Notes under the pieces: generated by a model | Database searches by the model: none | Seen by the model: the letters and a program-made list of their open reading frames with translations, nothing else | Told to the model about the DNA's origin: nothing | Shown: in pieces, positions 44,864 through 53,397 of the stretch | Numbering within the stretch: the stretch's first letter is position 1 | How the letters are laid out: each line of letters opens with the position of its first letter | Assembly: GCF_017255295.1 (NCBI RefSeq) | Contig: NZ_JAFKDE010000005.1 | Location: forward strand, 124,001-188,000 | Source: Nitratireductor aquimarinus | GTDB lineage: Bacteria > Pseudomonadota > Alphaproteobacteria > Rhizobiales > Rhizobiaceae | Reading direction: 5' to 3' | DNA: 64,000 bases | Program-made: the position numbers and the translations under genes

Positions 44864-45574
44864 ATGCGCCGTGCTGACCGACTTTTTCAAATCGTCCAGC
44901 ATTTGCGGGGCGGGCGCCTGGTTACGGCGCGTTTGTTGAGCGAGCGTCTCGAAGTCTCGGAACGCACGATCTATCGCGATATCGCCGACCTGCAATCGAC
45001 CGGGGTTCCCATCGATGGCGAGGCGGGCGTGGGCTATCTGATGCGGGAGGGGTTCGAGCTCCCCCCGCTCATGTTCACCCGCGACGAGATCGTGGCCCTG
45101 GTGGCCGGGGCGCGCATGGTGCGCGCCTTCGGCGGCGCAGCGATGGCGCGTGCCGCCGAAGAAGCGCTCATCAAGATCGGAACCGTGCTGCCGGAACCGG
45201 AGCGCGACCGGATTGCAAAAACCGAAATTCACACCCCGCACTGGGTGGTGAGCGACATGGACCGCCAGACCATCGATGCGCTGGAGCGCGCGGTGGAAAC
45301 GCGCGACGTGCTTGCCCTCGACTACCGCGACGAGGCAGGCCGGACATCGGAGCGCGATGTGCGGCCTCTGGGCCTGTGGTTCTGGGGAAAGGTCTGGACG
45401 CTGGTGGCCTGGTGCGAGCTGCGCGGAGATTTCCGCACCTTTCGCATCGACCGCATTGCGGCGATCAAGCCGGCAGGGCGCGGGTTCCGGCCAGAGCGCG
45501 GCAAGCAGCTTGCCGACTTCTACCGCCGCATGGAAATTCATGAAGCCATGATCGGCAGGGCACAGGCCTGCTGA
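44864..45574 (+). CDS. YafY-type transcriptional regulator (HTH-11 plus WYL)
   Basis: This 236-residue regulator has an N-terminal DeoR-like helix-turn-helix (RRADRLFQIVQHLRGGRLVTARLLSERLEVSERTIYRDIADLQ, 2-45) and a WYL domain, with RDVRPLGLWFWGKVWTLVAWCELRGDFRTFRIDRI, where the eponymous triad is WTL. It is encoded after a VOC gene in the pair layout common for YafY proteins, so it probably regulates that gene. AGGAG precedes the ATG. Confidence 0.9.
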   Translation: MRRADRLFQIVQHLRGGRLVTARLLSERLEVSERTIYRDIADLQSTGVPIDGEAGVGYLMREGFELPPLMFTRDEIVALVAGARMVRAFGGAAMARAAEEALIKIGTVLPEPERDRIAKTEIHTPHWVVSDMDRQTIDALERAVETRDVLALDYRDEAGRTSERDVRPLGLWFWGKVWTLVAWCELRGDFRTFRIDRIAAIKPAGRGFRPERGKQLADFYRRMEIHEAMIGRAQAC

Positions 45575-45627
45575 ACCGGAAGCTCTTCTGCAACAGGACG
45601 TTCTGCCGCCATCACCCGATACGAAAA

Positions 45628-45680
45628 CAGCCTGATACGAGATCAGGCTGCTCTAATTTCTCCCCGGCAATCCGGGGAGA
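45628..45680. terminator. Two consecutive hairpins between convergent genes
   Basis: Perfect stems CAGCCTGAT / ATCAGGCTG (45628-45650) and TCTCCCCGG / CCGGGGAGA (45659-45680) lie between the WYL regulator and trcR. T-runs are short (TAATTT), so they may be weak bidirectional terminators or mRNA 3'-end stabilisers. Confidence 0.6.
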
Positions 45681-45697
45681 TTATCAGGTATCGCGAA

Positions 45698-46405
45698 TCA
45701 GGACTGATCGTCCTCATCATCGTCATTGTTTTCGGTGGAACGCATCGACGAGAGCTTTGCGAAGACGGCTTCTGCGTCGAGTTCCTTCTCTTCCGAGGAG
45801 GACGAATCCTGCTCGCCGAGCGGCAGATGCTCGGTCTCGGATGCCGGCAGAAGCGTTTCGCCGGTGCTCTCCTGCGGCGGCAGGTAACGGGCAGCGCGCT
45901 GCACTTCCAGATCCAGATCGATCTGCGAGCACAGGCCCAGCGTCACCGGGTCCATCGGCACGAGATTGGGCGAGTTCCAGTGGGTGCGCTCGCGAATGGC
46001 CTCAATGGTCGACTTGGTGGTGCCGACGAGACGCGAAATCTGCGCGTCCTTGAGCTCCGGATGATTGCGCACCAGCCAGAGAATGGCGTTGGGGCGGTCC
46101 TGACGCTTGGAGAGCGGCGTGTAACGCGGCCCCTTGCGCTTGGTCTCCGGCACACGCACCTTCGGCTCGGAAAGCCGCAGCTTGTGGTTCGAATTGCGCT
46201 CGCCCATGGCGATTTCTTCGCGGGTGAGCTGGCCGGTCATGACCGGGTCCATGCCCTTGATGCCCTGAGCGGCGTCGCCATCGGCAATGGCACCAACCTC
46301 AAGCGGATGCAGCTTGCAGAACTCTGCAATCTGATCGAACGTCAGCGCCGTGTTGTCGACCAGCCACACGGCGGTGGCCTTGGGCATGAGAAGCGTGTTG
46401 GCCAT
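45698..46405 (-). CDS. trcR: Cell cycle transcriptional regulator TrcR (DUF1013)
   Basis: This 235-residue alphaproteobacterial protein matches DUF1013/TrcR: MANTLLMPKATAVWLVDNTALTFDQIAEFCKLHPLEVGAIADGD, then RKGPRYTPLSKRQDRPNAILWLVRNHPELKDAQISRLVGTTKSTIEAIRERTHWN with a helix-turn-helix. The C-terminal 60 residues are Ser/Glu-rich and end in an acidic run (ENNDDDEDDQS). In Caulobacter and relatives the family is linked to cell-cycle transcription. It is divergent from the phytase-like gene. Confidence 0.93.
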   Translation of the reverse strand: MANTLLMPKATAVWLVDNTALTFDQIAEFCKLHPLEVGAIADGDAAQGIKGMDPVMTGQLTREEIAMGERNSNHKLRLSEPKVRVPETKRKGPRYTPLSKRQDRPNAILWLVRNHPELKDAQISRLVGTTKSTIEAIRERTHWNSPNLVPMDPVTLGLCSQIDLDLEVQRAARYLPPQESTGETLLPASETEHLPLGEQDSSSSEEKELDAEAVFAKLSSMRSTENNDDDEDDQS

Positions 46406-46543
46406 AGTTCAAGAATCCTCTTCCTTCGCCCGCGTCCCTAGCGCGGGCGGTGGTTATAACCACCGATGTTGGGAAATTTCGTCCGCTTTATAAACTGAAA
46501 CACCCCCCTTACGCAACAAATTGCGCAGCACCCCAGAACGGGG

Positions 46544-46572
46544 GCGTCACCGAACCGTCATTGATCCGTCAT
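46544..46572 (+). promoter_or_regulatory. Three-repeat Pho box upstream of the phytase-like gene
   Basis: GCGTCAC-CGAA-CCGTCAT-TGAT-CCGTCAT gives three 7-bp direct repeats with exact 11-bp period, as in PhoB sites (consensus CTGTCAT-N4-CTGTCAC). It lies 61 bp before the start codon. The spacing and repeat sequence are seen directly; binding by PhoB is inference from the family consensus. Confidence 0.75.
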
Positions 46573-46632
46573 CGGCGTGAAACCAAGCCCTCCGATTGTG
46601 CCGCTCCTACGGGACTTGAGGGAGTTTTGAAC

Positions 46633-48831
46633 ATGCAACGCAACGCGATCATTCTTGCTCTGCTGGCCAGCACGGCTGTCATCTTACCGGCTCAGGCAGA
46701 GATGAATTTCAAACGCATCGCCACTTTTGCAGTGGCCGAGAACCTGCCGGCCGATACCGACAAGGCGACGGAGACCTCTTCCGAAATCATCGCCCGCAGC
46801 GCGGACGGCAAAACACTGATCTATTCCGACAGCCCGCTGGGCGGCGTCGGCTTCATCGACATCAGCGATGCAGCCGCGCCGAAAGCCGGCGGCGCTGTGA
46901 TGCTGGACGGCGAACCCACCTCCGTGGGCGTGGTCGGCCAGAAGGCGATTGCCGCAGTGAACACCTCGAAGAGCTTTACCGAGCCTTCCGGCAATCTGGT
47001 GGTGATCGACATGGCGGCGAAAACCGCCGAAGCCTCCTGCGCGCTGGGCGGGCAGCCGGATTCGGTCGCGATCAGCGCCGATGGACGCTTTCTGGCCGTC
47101 GCCATCGAGAATGAGCGCGATGAAGACCTGAATGACGGCGTGATTCCGCAGATGCCTGCCGGCGACCTCAAAGTGTTCACGCTCACCGACGGCATGCCCG
47201 ACTGCGACAGTATGAAAACCGTCTCGCTTGCCGGTCTCGCCGACATCGCGCCGAGCGACCCGGAGCCGGAATTCGTGGATTTCAACGACGCGGGCGAAAT
47301 TGTCGTCACGCTTCAGGAAAACAACCACATCGCGGTGGTTTCGGCTGAAAGCGGCGCGGTGGTGAACCATTTCGCCGCCGGCAGCATCGACCTCGAACAG
47401 ATCGACACGCTGGACAATGGCGCAATCGACTTCGATCAGGCGGCAGCCAATGTGAAACGCGAGCCGGACGCCGTGAAGTGGCTCGACAATGACCGCTTCG
47501 TGACCGCCAATGAGGGCGATTATGAAGGCGGATCGCGCAGCTTCACCATCTTCAACAAGACGGGCGAGGTTCTGTTCGACAGCGGCAACGATCTGGAATT
47601 CCGCGCCGCAGCCGCCGGCCACTACCCGGACAAGCGCTCCGACGCCAAGGGCACCGAGCCCGAGGGCCTTGAAGTCGCGACCTTCGGCGATCAGCGATAC
47701 ATCTTCGTTGCGCTGGAGCGTGCTTCGCTCATCGCGGTCTACCGCGACACGGGCGGCGCACCGGAATTCGTGCAGGTGCTGCCGTCGGGCATCGGACCGG
47801 AGGGTCTGGTCGCCATTCCCGAGCGCAACCTCCTGGTGACGGCCAATGAGGCGGACCTGATCGAAGACGGCGGCGCACGCTCGCATGTGATGGTCTACGA
47901 ACTTTCCGAGGGCAAGGCCGCCTACCCGACCATCGAATCCGCCATGGACGAGAACGGCGCACCGTTTGGCTGGGGCGCTCTTTCGGGCCTCGTGGCTGAT
48001 CCGGAAAAGCCCGGCACGCTCTACGCCGTGTCGGATTCGTTCTACGGCAACCAGCCCGCCATCTTCACCATCGACGCGACGCAGACGCCGGCGCGGATCA
48101 CGAAAAAGACGGTCGTGACCCGCAATGGCGCGGCTGCCCAGAAGCTCGACCTCGAAGGCATCGCCAATGATGGCAAGGGTGGTTTCTGGCTCGCTTCGGA
48201 AGGCCGCACCGACCGCCTGACGCCGCACGCGCTGTTCCGCGTCGATGCAAAGGGCGAGATCAAGCAGGAGATCGCACTTCCCGCCGAACTGCTCGCCGTG
48301 GAGCAGCGCTTCGGCATGGAAGGCGTGACCGTGGTTGGCGAAGGCGACGACCAGATGCTGGTGATGGCGATCCAGCGCGAATGGAAAGACGACCCGAAGG
48401 GCCAGGTGAAGCTGGTGAGCTACAAGCCTGCCTCCAAGGAATGGGCTGCCGTTCGCTATCCGCTGGATGCGGCGGAAAAGGGCTGGGTCGGCCTTTCCGA
48501 AATCACTGCGCATGACGGCAAGCTCTACATCGTGGAGCGCGACAACCAGATCGGCTCGTCGGCGAAGATCAAGAAACTCTACAGCGTGTCGCTGGACGGT
48601 TTCGCACCGGCTGCACTGGATGCAGACCTGCCGCTGGTGGAAAAAACGCTGGAGCGTGACCTGCTGCCGGAGATGAAAGCCGCGACGAATGGCTATGTGG
48701 TCGACAAGATCGAGGGCTTCGCCATCGACGCGGACGGCACCGCCTATTTCGTGACCGACAATGACGGGGTGGACGATTCGTCCGGCGAGACCATCTTCGT
48801 CAATATGGGCAAGCTCAGCGCGACCCACTGA
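46633..48831 (+). CDS. Secreted phytase-like esterase (PF13449 type)
   Basis: This 732-residue protein has a signal peptide (RNAIILALLASTAVILPAQA-EMNF) and is likely periplasmic. The N-terminal half looks like a beta-propeller (repeated units such as GGVGFIDISDAAAPKAGG, SVAISADGRFLAVAIENERDE, PEGLVAIPERNLLVTANEAD). The C-terminal half (from about 420) matches the esterase-like activity of phytase domain: DLEGIANDGKGGFWLASEGRTD, GMEGVTVVGEGDDQMLVMAIQREW, and the final VDKIEGFAIDADGTAYFVTDNDGVDDSSGET. ATG 46633 follows GGGAG. The Pho box upstream supports a phosphate-scavenging role; the actual substrate is unknown. Confidence 0.88.
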   Translation: MQRNAIILALLASTAVILPAQAEMNFKRIATFAVAENLPADTDKATETSSEIIARSADGKTLIYSDSPLGGVGFIDISDAAAPKAGGAVMLDGEPTSVGVVGQKAIAAVNTSKSFTEPSGNLVVIDMAAKTAEASCALGGQPDSVAISADGRFLAVAIENERDEDLNDGVIPQMPAGDLKVFTLTDGMPDCDSMKTVSLAGLADIAPSDPEPEFVDFNDAGEIVVTLQENNHIAVVSAESGAVVNHFAAGSIDLEQIDTLDNGAIDFDQAAANVKREPDAVKWLDNDRFVTANEGDYEGGSRSFTIFNKTGEVLFDSGNDLEFRAAAAGHYPDKRSDAKGTEPEGLEVATFGDQRYIFVALERASLIAVYRDTGGAPEFVQVLPSGIGPEGLVAIPERNLLVTANEADLIEDGGARSHVMVYELSEGKAAYPTIESAMDENGAPFGWGALSGLVADPEKPGTLYAVSDSFYGNQPAIFTIDATQTPARITKKTVVTRNGAAAQKLDLEGIANDGKGGFWLASEGRTDRLTPHALFRVDAKGEIKQEIALPAELLAVEQRFGMEGVTVVGEGDDQMLVMAIQREWKDDPKGQVKLVSYKPASKEWAAVRYPLDAAEKGWVGLSEITAHDGKLYIVERDNQIGSSAKIKKLYSVSLDGFAPAALDADLPLVEKTLERDLLPEMKAATNGYVVDKIEGFAIDADGTAYFVTDNDGVDDSSGETIFVNMGKLSATH

Positions 48832-48847
48832 CCTGGATCGTTGTTGC

Positions 48848-48893
48848 GCAATTCCGGACGGGTAACCGGCTTCAGTTTTCCCGGAATTGCTCT
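48848..48893 (-). repeat. Palindromic repeat B, isolated copy
   Basis: This copy reads GCAATTCCGGACGGGTAACC, then GGCTTCAGTTTTCC and CGGAATTGCTCT on the plus strand. It lies 17 bp after the phytase-like stop, in the orientation opposite to that of copies that touch a stop codon, and its core is degenerate. Confidence 0.75.
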
Positions 48894-48917
48894 CGCAAAC
48901 AAAGCCTCCCAGGGCTG

Positions 48918-48953
48918 AAGGCCCCGGCATCATCGCCGGGGCCTTCCTGTTTT
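48918..48953 (+). terminator. Rho-independent terminator of the phytase-like gene
   Basis: A perfect 11-bp stem AAGGCCCCGGC / GCCGGGGCCTT is followed by CCTGTTTTTG. It ends the plus-strand transcript just before the convergent quinone oxidoreductase gene. Confidence 0.82.
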
Positions 48954-48977
48954 TGCGAAAGGCGTTTTTGCCGGTGA

Positions 48978-49988
48978 TCAGGACACTTCCAGCACGATTT
49001 TGCCGATATGCGCCCCCTCTTCCATGCGCTCATGCGCACGCCAGGCCTCGGCCAGCGGGAAGGTCATGTCCATGACCGGGGCGATGCGGCGGGCGGCCAG
49101 AAGCGGCCAGACATGCGCTTCCAGCTCTGTTGCGATTATGCCCTTGAAGGCGACAGAACGGGGCCGAAGCGTGGAACCGGTGTGGCTGAGGCGCTTGCGC
49201 ATGATCTGCGAGAAATCGACCTCTGCCCGCGCCCCCTTGAGGAAGGCGATCTGCACGATGCGTCCATCCATGGCCGCGGCGGTGTAATTGCGCTCGATAT
49301 AGTCACCACCGATCATGTCGAGGATGACATCCGCGCCATGGCCGCCTGTCTCTTCCTTCACGGCCTCGACGAAGTCCTCGTCACGGTAATTGACCGTGCG
49401 CACCGCGCCCAGCGACGCGCAGGCGGCGCATTTTTCCGCCGAGCCCGCCGTGGCGATGACCTTCGAGCCAAGGGCTGTCGCCACCTGAATGGCGGTGGTG
49501 CCGATGCCGGAGGAGCCGCCATGCACGAGCAGGGTCTCGCCCTCTTTCAGGCAGCCGCGCTGGAACACATTGTGCCAGACGGTGAAGAAGGTTTCGGGGA
49601 TGGCCGCAGCCTCGGTGAAGCTGAACCCATGGGGCACCGGCAGCGCGTTGGTTTCATGCGTCAGGCAGTATTCGGCATAGCCGCCACCGGGTGTCAGCGC
49701 CGTGACACGGTCGCCCACCTGCCAGCGTTTCACCCCCTCGCCTAGCGCGACAACCTCACCGGCGGCCTCGAGGCCCGGCAGATCGGAAGCGCCGGGCGGC
49801 GCCGGATAGAGCCCCTTGCGCTGAAACACGTCGGGCCGGTTGATGCCGGCGGCGCGCACCTTGATGAGAATTTCCCCTTCGCCCGGCTTCGGCACATCGC
49901 GTTGCTCCGGCTTCAGCACTTTCGGCTCGCCCGGCTCGCTGATCGCCACTGCCGTCATCTTCTCTGGAAGCGCCATATGATTCGTCAT
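48978..49988 (-). CDS. NAD(P)H:quinone oxidoreductase, zeta-crystallin type
   Basis: This 336-residue medium-chain dehydrogenase/reductase lacks the zinc ligands of alcohol dehydrogenases and matches the quinone reductase (QOR, PIG3) branch: RAAGINRPDVFQRKGLYPAPPGASDLPGLEAAGEV, VGDRVTALTPGGGYAEY, ETLLVHGGSSGIGTTAIQVATALGSKVIATAGS (NADPH site) and GADVILDMIGGDY. It probably reduces quinones or enals with NADPH. ATG 49988 follows CAGGGGC; ATG 49976 is an alternative. It is transcribed alone. Confidence 0.92.
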   Translation of the reverse strand: MTNHMALPEKMTAVAISEPGEPKVLKPEQRDVPKPGEGEILIKVRAAGINRPDVFQRKGLYPAPPGASDLPGLEAAGEVVALGEGVKRWQVGDRVTALTPGGGYAEYCLTHETNALPVPHGFSFTEAAAIPETFFTVWHNVFQRGCLKEGETLLVHGGSSGIGTTAIQVATALGSKVIATAGSAEKCAACASLGAVRTVNYRDEDFVEAVKEETGGHGADVILDMIGGDYIERNYTAAAMDGRIVQIAFLKGARAEVDFSQIMRKRLSHTGSTLRPRSVAFKGIIATELEAHVWPLLAARRIAPVMDMTFPLAEAWRAHERMEEGAHIGKIVLEVS

Positions 49989-50107
49989 GCCCCTGTTGAT
50001 TTGAAGAACGTCCGACAACACAATCGGCGAGTGATGCACGCGGATCAAGGGCGCGCCTGACAGGATAGCGCATCACCCTGCGGATGGAGGCGATGGGAGA
50101 ACGCGCA

Positions 50108-50302
50108 ATGGGCATTTTCGACGAGGACGACAAGAAACAGGCGGCCGGCCACCGGATCGGTGAGGACCTGTCGCTGCTCTCCGTAGAGGAACTCAACAAA
50201 CGGATTGCGCAACTGAAGGAGGAGATCGTGCGGCTCGAACGGGACATTGAAAGCAAGGGTGCAACCAAGAACGCCGCAGAGGCATTGTTCCGACGGGATT
50301 AG
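50108..50302 (+). CDS. DUF1192 protein
   Basis: This 64-residue protein has the DUF1192 layout: a short acidic start (GIFDEDDKKQAAGHRIGEDLSLLSVEELNKRI) followed by a coiled coil (QLKEEIVRLERDIESKGATKNAAEALF). Function unknown; widespread in alphaproteobacteria. ATG 50108 has GGGAG nine bases upstream; the in-frame ATG at 50084 is less likely. It is divergent from the quinone reductase. Confidence 0.88.
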   Translation: MGIFDEDDKKQAAGHRIGEDLSLLSVEELNKRIAQLKEEIVRLERDIESKGATKNAAEALFRRD

Positions 50303-50516
50303 CCTGGCGCGAAAGGGTCTTCGGATACCGCAATCGTCGCCCTGAACGACGGTTTTGCGATGGCGGCGACGCCGTTATTCGCGCATAGTGTCAAACGCGT
50401 GTCTCGAAGACGCCGCCAGTCTCTTCCCCGGCCTTGCTGACGCCATGATTCGATGGCGAAGGCGCGGTTGAACGACAACCGGCCAATTCGAACGCTACCC
50501 CCTTCGGAACCCGTAC

Positions 50517-51791
50517 ATGCTGTCACCTCTCGGCTCTATCATTGCGCTTCTTCTGGGCACCGCATTCCTGCTCACGGGATCGGGCCTTCATGGACTTTTG
50601 CTGCCGCTTCGCGGGCAGATGGAAGGCTTCCCGACGGCCTCTCTGGGTGCCTTGGGCGCTGCCTGGGCAGCGGGCTTTGTCGCTGGCTGCTTCATCGCGC
50701 CGCGCATCGTGCGCCGCGCCGGCCATGTGCGGGCCTTTGGCGCGTTTGCGGCCTCGGGCGCGATCATTGCGCTTTTGACCGGCATGTGGGTGGATCCGAC
50801 CGGCTGGGTCATCCTGCGCATCTTCACCGGCTTCACCATGGCCGGCGCATTCATGGTGATCGAAAGCTGGCTGAACGAGAAGTCCACCAATGAAAACCGG
50901 GGCACCGTTTTCGGCGTCTACATGATGCTGACCTATGCGTCGCTGACCGCCGGACAGATGACGGTGGCGTTCGGCGATGTGTCGAACACGCTCCTGTTCA
51001 TGACGACCGGCATCCTGTTCTGCATGGCGCTCATTCCCACCGCCGTTTCCAAGGCGGTGAGCCCGCAGCCGCTGGCGCAGGTCACGCTCGACCTCAAGGG
51101 GCTTTTCGTGAACTCGCCGGTGGCATTTATCGGCTGCCTTCTTGTGGGCACGGCCAATGGCGCGTGGGGCACGCTGGGCGCGGTCTATGGCGGCGAGATT
51201 GGCATCTCAACGCTTCAGATTGCCACGATGATGAGTATTGCCGTTCTGGCCGGGGCCGCACTGCAGCTGCCGGCCGGCCGGCTGTCGGACCGGATCGACC
51301 GCCGCTTCGTGATCGCGGGACTGTCGTTCGGTGCTAGCCTTGTGGGGTTCACGATTTTCCTCACCGCACCACGCGACGGCACCTATGTGATCGCGATGAC
51401 GGCGGTCTATGGCGCTTTTGCCTACACGCTTTATTCGATCATCGTCGCCCATGCGAACGACCACGCTTCGCCGGAAGACTTCGTGAAAGTGGCAAGCGGA
51501 CTTCTGTTTCTTTATGGCGGCGGAACCATGCTCGGCCCGCTGGTTGGCGGCGTGCTGATGGAAAGCCTGCGCCCGGAAAGCCTGTTCCTGATCACCGCGC
51601 TTTCCCATTTCAGCCTTGCTGGCTATGCGCTGCTGCGCATCACGCGGCGTGCCCCGGTGCCGGTGGACGAGCGCGAGGCGTTCAACGCCCTGCCTTCCGA
51701 ACGCGCCGTGACGCCGCAGGCTGCGGTGCTCGACCCGCGCAGCGACACGGAGGATGCCGAGAACGGCGAGGCGGAGGCCGCTGTCAAATAG
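50517..51791 (+). CDS. MFS transporter (YcaD-like)
   Basis: This 424-residue protein has twelve hydrophobic segments and the MFS signature between helices 2 and 3 (CFIAPRIVRRAGHVRAFGAFAA) and 8 and 9 (LPAGRLSDRIDRRFVIAGLSFG). TGFTMAGAFMVIESWLNEKSTNENRGTVFGVYMM is typical of the YcaD group. The tail of about 45 residues is acidic and soluble (RSDTEDAENGEAEA). Substrate unknown. GGAAC precedes the ATG. Confidence 0.85.
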   Translation: MLSPLGSIIALLLGTAFLLTGSGLHGLLLPLRGQMEGFPTASLGALGAAWAAGFVAGCFIAPRIVRRAGHVRAFGAFAASGAIIALLTGMWVDPTGWVILRIFTGFTMAGAFMVIESWLNEKSTNENRGTVFGVYMMLTYASLTAGQMTVAFGDVSNTLLFMTTGILFCMALIPTAVSKAVSPQPLAQVTLDLKGLFVNSPVAFIGCLLVGTANGAWGTLGAVYGGEIGISTLQIATMMSIAVLAGAALQLPAGRLSDRIDRRFVIAGLSFGASLVGFTIFLTAPRDGTYVIAMTAVYGAFAYTLYSIIVAHANDHASPEDFVKVASGLLFLYGGGTMLGPLVGGVLMESLRPESLFLITALSHFSLAGYALLRITRRAPVPVDEREAFNALPSERAVTPQAAVLDPRSDTEDAENGEAEAAVK

Positions 51792-52161
51792 GCGTCATGA
51801 AACCCGGTATAGGGTGAGCGCATCGGCATTCATGTTGCGAATGCCGGATTGCGGTTTCCAGAATGACGAAGCCCCCGCACCCGGATGACCCGAGACGGAG
51901 GCTGAAGGCCCGCAATTGGGCCGCATTATCAAGATCACGAATCAGGCGCGAAACGCGCCTGACCGGCATTTGCTTTCGGATTGGTCCGGTTTGGAATTGG
52001 TCCGGTGCTCCATCAATGGATCAGACCGCCCCTTGCGCATCCGGATGGACGCGCGGCGATCTGGAGCGCTTCCGCTTTCCATTGAAGCGCAAGACGCTCT
52101 CATTCATTGTTTTTGCGCAATTCCGGACGGGAAACCGGTTCCCACTTTTCCTGGGTTTGCT
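51792..52161. other. Gap between the MFS gene and the DUF465 gene
   Basis: The first 270 bp hold no gene. They contain a perfect stem TCAGGCGCG / CGCGCCTGA (51942-51962) with AAA loop, a stem GGCCC / GGGCC near 51908, and a direct repeat of ATTGGTCCGGT spaced 17 bp (from about 51979). The rest is composite repeat A+B, listed separately. Confidence 0.5.
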
Positions 52162-52164
52162 CTA
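52064..52164 (-). repeat. Composite palindromic repeat A+B at a DUF465 stop codon
   Basis: Element A (GAGCGCTTCCGCTTTCCATT, then GAAGCGCAAGACGCTC) is followed by the linker TCATTCATTGTTTTTGC and element B, whose last bases are the TAG stop of the DUF465 gene. Read along the gene the order is stop, AGCAAACCCAGGAAAAGTGG, GAACCGG and so on. Confidence 0.85.
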
Positions 52165-52341
52165 ATGACGGGTCGCACCTGCCATGATCTTTTCCATCTC
52201 GTCCTTGATGGCCAGCTTGCGCCGTTTGAGTTGAGCAATGTCGAGCTCATCGACTGAAGGATGGAGCTTGGCGCTGTCGAGCTCCCGCTCCAGTTCGCCG
52301 TGTTTACGCTTCAACTCTGCAAGATGGGATTCAAGAGACAT
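52162..52341 (-). CDS. DUF465 (YdcH-like) protein
   Basis: This 59-residue protein reads MSLESHLAELKRKHGELERE, then LDSAKLHPSVDELDIAQLKR and RKLAIKDEMEKIMAGATRH. It fits DUF465/YdcH: two short coiled helices joined by a P-S-x-D turn and the conserved KxxKLxLKDE. AAAGGAGAA lies just before the ATG at 52341. Family function is unknown. A second DUF465 gene is encoded divergently 227 bp away. Confidence 0.88.
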   Translation of the reverse strand: MSLESHLAELKRKHGELERELDSAKLHPSVDELDIAQLKRRKLAIKDEMEKIMAGATRH

Positions 52342-52568
52342 GATTGGGTTCTCCTTTGTTTCCTCGAGAACTCACCGGCCCCTCACCCGCCCGCGGGAAC
52401 CGGCGATCCAGACAGTGTGCCACCTGAAATGTGGCTTGTCGAACACAGTCTGGTAGCATTTCCTGTAATGCTGAAATGTGCTATAAGCGCGGCCGCTGAC
52501 GGGCCTGCCTCGACAGCTTTGATCGGCTGCAGATCCGCCCGCCGGATTCAGGCCAGAATCTTGCATAT

Positions 52569-52793
52569 GTGGATCAGCTGACTGTGGTGACATCAGAACA
52601 GGAACAGGCGGAAATTCGTCTCGAATTCGCCCGCCTCAAACAGGATCACGCGGATTTCGACGCCGCGATCAACGCAATGATCGCTACGGGCTGCGACCCG
52701 CTTCGCATTCAGCGCATGAAAAAGAAAAAGCTGGCGCTCAAGGACCGGCTTCAGGAACTGGAAGACAACATCATCCCTGACATCATTGCGTGA
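52569..52793 (+). CDS. DUF465 (YdcH-like) protein, second copy
   Basis: This 74-residue protein has the DUF465 pattern in its last 50 residues: DFDAAINAMIATGCDPLRIQRMKKKKLALKDRLQELEDNIIPDIIA. No ATG start exists; GTG at 52569 gives the longest form and GTG 52584 or 52587 are alternatives. The family shares KKKLALKDRLQELE with the neighbouring copy. It lies 110 bp upstream of purE and is transcribed in the same direction. Confidence 0.85.
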   Translation: MDQLTVVTSEQEQAEIRLEFARLKQDHADFDAAINAMIATGCDPLRIQRMKKKKLALKDRLQELEDNIIPDIIA

Positions 52794-52903
52794 CTTGCCT
52801 GAATTGCCTGATTTCCTGTCGAATTCGACATCAGGCGGGCGCACGAGGTTGCGGGGAGAGACAGTTTTGACTACAGGCTGTTTTTTGATTGCGAGGGGGC
52901 TTG

Positions 52904-53395
52904 ATGGCTGAGCGGACCGCCCGAGTGGCGATAATCATGGGAAGCCAATCCGACTGGGCGACAATGCGCCACGCCGCAGACACGCTGGATGCGCTGGGTG
53001 TGGAATATGAAGCGCGGATCGTTTCCGCCCACCGCACGCCTGAACGTCTCTATGACTTTGCCAGGAATGCCCGCGACGAGGGCTTTCAGACCATCATCGC
53101 CGGCGCCGGCGGCGCGGCCCATCTGCCGGGCATGACGGCCGCCATGACGCCGCTGCCCGTTTTCGGCGTGCCGGTGGAATCCAAGGCGCTTTCGGGGCAG
53201 GATTCGCTTCTCTCCATCGTACAGATGCCCGCCGGCGTGCCGGTTGGAACGCTGGCCATCGGACGCGCCGGCGCGATCAACGCCGCGCTTCTTTCGGCCT
53301 CGGTTCTCGCGCTCTCTGACGAAGACCTTGCCGACCGTCTCGATGACTGGCGCGCAGCACAGACGGCACAGGTGGCCGAATATCCGGTAGATTGA
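52904..53395 (+). CDS. purE: N5-carboxyaminoimidazole ribonucleotide mutase
   Basis: PurE converts N5-CAIR to CAIR in purine synthesis. The 163-residue class I enzyme shows [14 protein letters not shown], the [13 protein letters not shown] segment with the catalytic His, and [38 protein letters not shown] 52904 has GAGGGGG upstream; an in-frame GTG-like extension to 52889 is unlikely. It is followed by purK after two bases. Confidence 0.97.
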   Translation: MAERTARVAIIMGSQSDWATMRHAADTLDALGVEYEARIVSAHRTPERLYDFARNARDEGFQTIIAGAGGAAHLPGMTAAMTPLPVFGVPVESKALSGQDSLLSIVQMPAGVPVGTLAIGRAGAINAALLSASVLALSDEDLADRLDDWRAAQTAQVAEYPVD

Positions 53396-53397
53396 TC

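Noticed and set aside
46684-48933. 749-codon open frame opposite the phytase-like gene
   Set aside because: It is antisense to a gene with signal peptide, Pho box and known domain; the translation is a shadow.
51863-52257. Short plus-strand frames across the repeat before DUF465
   Set aside because: They are created by the A+B repeat and by the shadow of the DUF465 gene; similar peptides appear at every repeat copy.
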